This document shows positions 52,119 to 54,383 of a DNA stretch of 54,383 nucleotides, one piece after another. The first letter of the stretch is position 1, and every line of letters starts with the position of its first letter. Position numbers and translations under genes: made by a program. This stretch comes from CAZZKG01 sp964654825 (lineage in GTDB: Bacteria; Gemmatimonadota; CAZMKB01), in contig CAZZKG010000019.1 of the NCBI GenBank assembly GCA_964654825.1, forward strand, positions 1 to 54,383. The letters run 5' to 3'. The notes under the pieces were generated by a model. It searched no databases. It was not told the origin of the DNA and saw nothing but the letters and a program-made list of their open reading frames with translations.

Positions 52119-53513
52119 TCACGATTGGACATCCTCGATCTGATTCTCCTCTTCCCTCTCTCTGCTCAACCTCTTGAAATGCAACCCGACGAGGACCGCA
52201 ACGACAATCCAGACAGAGACCAATGCCAGGTTGACGATTGCGAAATGCTTAGTTTGGAAAGTGAAAAATGTGGTACCAACGAAGACAAGCAGAGCGGAAA
52301 GGGCGTCCCCGCCGCGTACGAAGATGGTGTCGATCGCCTGTTTCGCTTTGTACTTCTGCTCGCGTGTCGTCGGCAGGAAGAGGATTCCCCGCAGCGTATT
52401 CTGAAGGGAGTAATCGGTCGCGTTTTCGGCCGTCTTAGTCCAACGGATCAGACCGAGTATCGGCAGGAAAATCACCATCGCGTAACCGACCAGCGCGATC
52501 ACCGGAAGGAAGAGGAGCGCCGCCCTCACACCCAGATACTTGATAATACGCGAGACGAGGAAGAGCTGGATAGCGAGACCGACAAAATTGACCACCAGAT
52601 AGAAATCGGAATAGAATTTTCCAATGAACGTACTCTCCCGGACCACCGGATCGATCAGAGCGGCACGAGCAGCCTCCTCACTGACCACCCGCCCCAGGAT
52701 ATACTCACCCGTCGTGTTCACCCAATTCAGGAAGAGAATCAGCAGCGCGACGTAGAGGAGGTAGCGGTTTCGGAAGACCAGTTTGTAGGCTCCCTCCTTC
52801 CCGATCGGTTTATCCTCGGACTCGGGAGTTCCAACCTCGGCGCGGGAAGTCAGCCGACCCCACTCGAGCGAATCGATCATATTTGTCAGGATAAGACTCA
52901 GCAGGAGGATCGAGCCCGCGATCAGAAGCAGGTTGTACTCTCCAAGTGGCTCTATCAGTCGTCCTGCAATGAAGGGACCGAATACTGCACCGGAAGAGGC
53001 GCCGAATGCGACGATCGCGAAGAGCCGCTTCCCGGCCTCGGGTGTATAGACATCATTGGCCAATGACCAGAACTGGGCGATGACCGACACATTGAAGATT
53101 CCAACCCAGAGAAAGAAGGCGACCCCCAGCGGTACATCCATCCTGGCGAGGAGATAGAAGACCACGATGCAGAGAACAAAGAAGACAGTGACGCTGTTGA
53201 TCAGCCGTCTCCGCGAGAGTCGGCTTACCAGTTTCGCATACAGGGGAACTGTGAAGAGGAGGAGGAACGTTTGGCCCGCAGACATGTAACTCTTGAGTTC
53301 AGCTCCACCACCGACGAGGATCAATGCTTCGCGGACAGGTTTCATGATGTAGTAGGCGGTCAGAATGAGGAAGATATTGAAAGTGAGGAGGAGGACAGTG
53401 ACCGATTCGCCCTGATGAACATCAGCGAAAAGGCTAAGAAACCGGTCGGCCATGCTCAACCCGGAATGGGAATTTCCACCCGAATGCCTGTTGTGTGTTC
53501 GATTCAGTCCCAT
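52119..53513 (-). CDS. NTT/MFS-type nucleotide transporter-like protein
   Basis: 464-aa integral membrane protein with about 12 hydrophobic segments. 'TAYYIMKPVREALILVGGGA', 'FGASSGAVFGPFIAGRL' and 'ATDYSLQNTLRGILFLPTTREQKYKAKQAID' resemble the ATP/ADP (Npt/TLC) transporter family. Those proteins exchange nucleotides in obligate intracellular bacteria; free-living relatives have other, mostly unknown substrates. ATG 53513 fits the promoter at 53537-53565; an in-frame ATG at 53453 is an alternative. No neighbouring gene suggests the substrate. Confidence 0.75.
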   Translation of the reverse strand: MGLNRTHNRHSGGNSHSGLSMADRFLSLFADVHQGESVTVLLLTFNIFLILTAYYIMKPVREALILVGGGAELKSYMSAGQTFLLLFTVPLYAKLVSRLSRRRLINSVTVFFVLCIVVFYLLARMDVPLGVAFFLWVGIFNVSVIAQFWSLANDVYTPEAGKRLFAIVAFGASSGAVFGPFIAGRLIEPLGEYNLLLIAGSILLLSLILTNMIDSLEWGRLTSRAEVGTPESEDKPIGKEGAYKLVFRNRYLLYVALLILFLNWVNTTGEYILGRVVSEEAARAALIDPVVRESTFIGKFYSDFYLVVNFVGLAIQLFLVSRIIKYLGVRAALLFLPVIALVGYAMVIFLPILGLIRWTKTAENATDYSLQNTLRGILFLPTTREQKYKAKQAIDTIFVRGGDALSALLVFVGTTFFTFQTKHFAIVNLALVSVWIVVAVLVGLHFKRLSREREEENQIEDVQS

Positions 53514-53536
53514 ATTCTCAGGTCTCTGTGATACTG

Positions 53537-53565
53537 AGTATATCAGGACGTGATCGTGATGTCAA
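53537..53565 (-). promoter_or_regulatory. Sigma-70 promoter of the nucleotide-transporter-like gene
   Basis: The minus strand reads TTGACA, 17 nt, TATACT. The predicted start near 53530 gives a short 17-nt leader to the ATG at 53513. Confidence 0.85.
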
Positions 53566-53656
53566 CTATGTAAATTGCCCGGATGAATCAGCCATGCCGG
53601 TGACTTAGAGACGATATCCGCGAGGAATCAGATTGCCAAGGAGGAATAACTGTGAT

Positions 53657-54383
53657 TTACTCCATTCCTTCTATCAGAGCTTTGACAGCCGAAGAGTCCG
53701 CCAGGGTGCTTGTGTCGCCTATCATGTCTATCTCACCGTCCGCTATTTTTCTCAGGATTCTGCGCATTATCTTGCCAGAGCGGGTCTTGGGGAGAGAATT
53801 AGCGAACTGTATCTTATCCGGAGTGGCAACAGGGCTTATTTCTTTCCTGACATGTCCGATCAGGGTTTTCTTCAGGGCAGCAGAAGGCTCGAAGCCCTGC
53901 TTCAGGGTGACGAAGCAGTATATCCCCTGCCCCTTGATGTCGTGAGGAAATCCCACTACAGCAGCTTCTGCAGCGCTCTCGTGAGAGACCAGGGCGCTCT
54001 CTATCTCGGCAGTCCCAAAACGATGTCCCGAAACGTTTACAACATCGTCGATCCGGCCCATCAACCAGTAGAAACCTTCTTCGTCCACCCTGCAGCCATC
54101 CCCTGTTAGATACATTCCCGGGAACTTCGAGAAGTAAACCTTCTTGATCAACTCATTCCTTTCGTCGCCATAGACGCCTCTTATCATTCCCGGCCATGGA
54201 TTTTTAATCACGAGGATACCTCCCTCGTTTACGTCCGCAGTCGTACCGTCTCGCCTGAGAATCTCGGGAACGACACCGAAGAACGGCTTGGAGGCAGATC
54301 CCGGCTTGGTGGGGAATTGACCGGCGAGGGATGTGATCATTATACCCCCTGTCTCCGTCTGCCACCCTGTATTCACCATCGGC
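53657..54383 (-). CDS. acs: Acetyl-CoA synthetase, C-terminal part (cut by window end)
   Basis: About 242 visible residues; the 5' two thirds lie beyond the window. 'NTGWQTETGGIM' is the adenylation A5 region. The A8 hinge stretch 'YWLMGRIDDVVNVSGHRFGT' and the A10 lysine in 'PKTRSGKIMRRIL' are conserved; the last Lys is the usual acetylation/regulatory site. Acs makes acetyl-CoA from acetate with ATP. The stop is at 53657-53659; the real start is outside. Confidence 0.93.
   Translation of the reverse strand, partial: PMVNTGWQTETGGIMITSLAGQFPTKPGSASKPFFGVVPEILRRDGTTADVNEGGILVIKNPWPGMIRGVYGDERNELIKKVYFSKFPGMYLTGDGCRVDEEGFYWLMGRIDDVVNVSGHRFGTAEIESALVSHESAAEAAVVGFPHDIKGQGIYCFVTLKQGFEPSAALKKTLIGHVRKEISPVATPDKIQFANSLPKTRSGKIMRRILRKIADGEIDMIGDTSTLADSSAVKALIEGME

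Overview
The window looks like chromosomal DNA of a Gram-negative bacterium from the FCB side of the tree. The evidence is a SprA-type outer-membrane protein (the type IX secretion, T9SS, translocon), several secreted proteins with FlgD-like T9SS sorting tails (motif N-[FY]-P-N-P-F-N-P), LptF/LptG, and lamin-tail-domain surface proteins. It sits beside a delta-proteobacteria-style type IV pilus (T4P) operon and a CbcL-like multiheme cytochrome. That mix suggests a candidate phylum such as Krumholzibacteriota, Eisenbacteria or Latescibacterota rather than Bacteroidota itself; this placement is inference. I saw no rRNA, tRNA, CRISPR array, phage or defence island.

Layout. 90-2947 (minus): a TPR lipoprotein and a T9SS-sorted surface protein. 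3035-13580 (minus): the T4P operon in the order pilB-pilT-pilC-pilS-pilA-pilH-like-pilI-like-TPR-pilR. It has sigma-54 type promoters before pilB and pilA, and a terminator after pilR. The PilS protein has lost its phosphoacceptor histidine and other kinase residues. 13819-21429 (minus): a remnant T9SS tail, a 202-bp inverted-repeat element, a ComEA-like HhH protein, a glutaminyl-cyclase-like M28 lipoprotein, and sprA. 21677-24077 (plus): lptF-lptG. 24030-31114 (minus): a degenerate prenyl-synthase-like protein, alaS, recX, recA, a TPR protein and a small secreted protein with a structured leader. 31378-35587 (minus): threonine aldolase and two lamin-tail proteins with T9SS tails.

35743-52073 (plus, apart from one minus gene at 41518-42588): an APC permease with two UspA domains, a subtilase behind a nested repeat, a DHH phosphoesterase, an 11-heme cytochrome c/b fusion, an MFS/spermidine-synthase/TPR fusion, and a parallel beta-helix protein. 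52119 to the end (minus): an NTT-like nucleotide transporter and the C-terminal part of acetyl-CoA synthetase.

How the parts work together. Sec-exported proteins in this window often begin with Gln after the predicted signal-peptidase I site (four of nine by eye, including SprA itself). A glutaminyl-cyclase-like lipoprotein is encoded overlapping sprA, so N-terminal pyroglutamate formation may be linked to export here. The pilus operon appears to be under PilR/sigma-54 control, but its cognate sensor looks like a pseudokinase. Three proteins in and near that region (the major pilin and two TPR-type proteins) share pilin-like C-terminal features. Two classes of short inverted repeats occupy intergenic space and abut gene ends. 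Ten sigma-70 or sigma-54 type promoters are clear enough by eye to fix several start codons.
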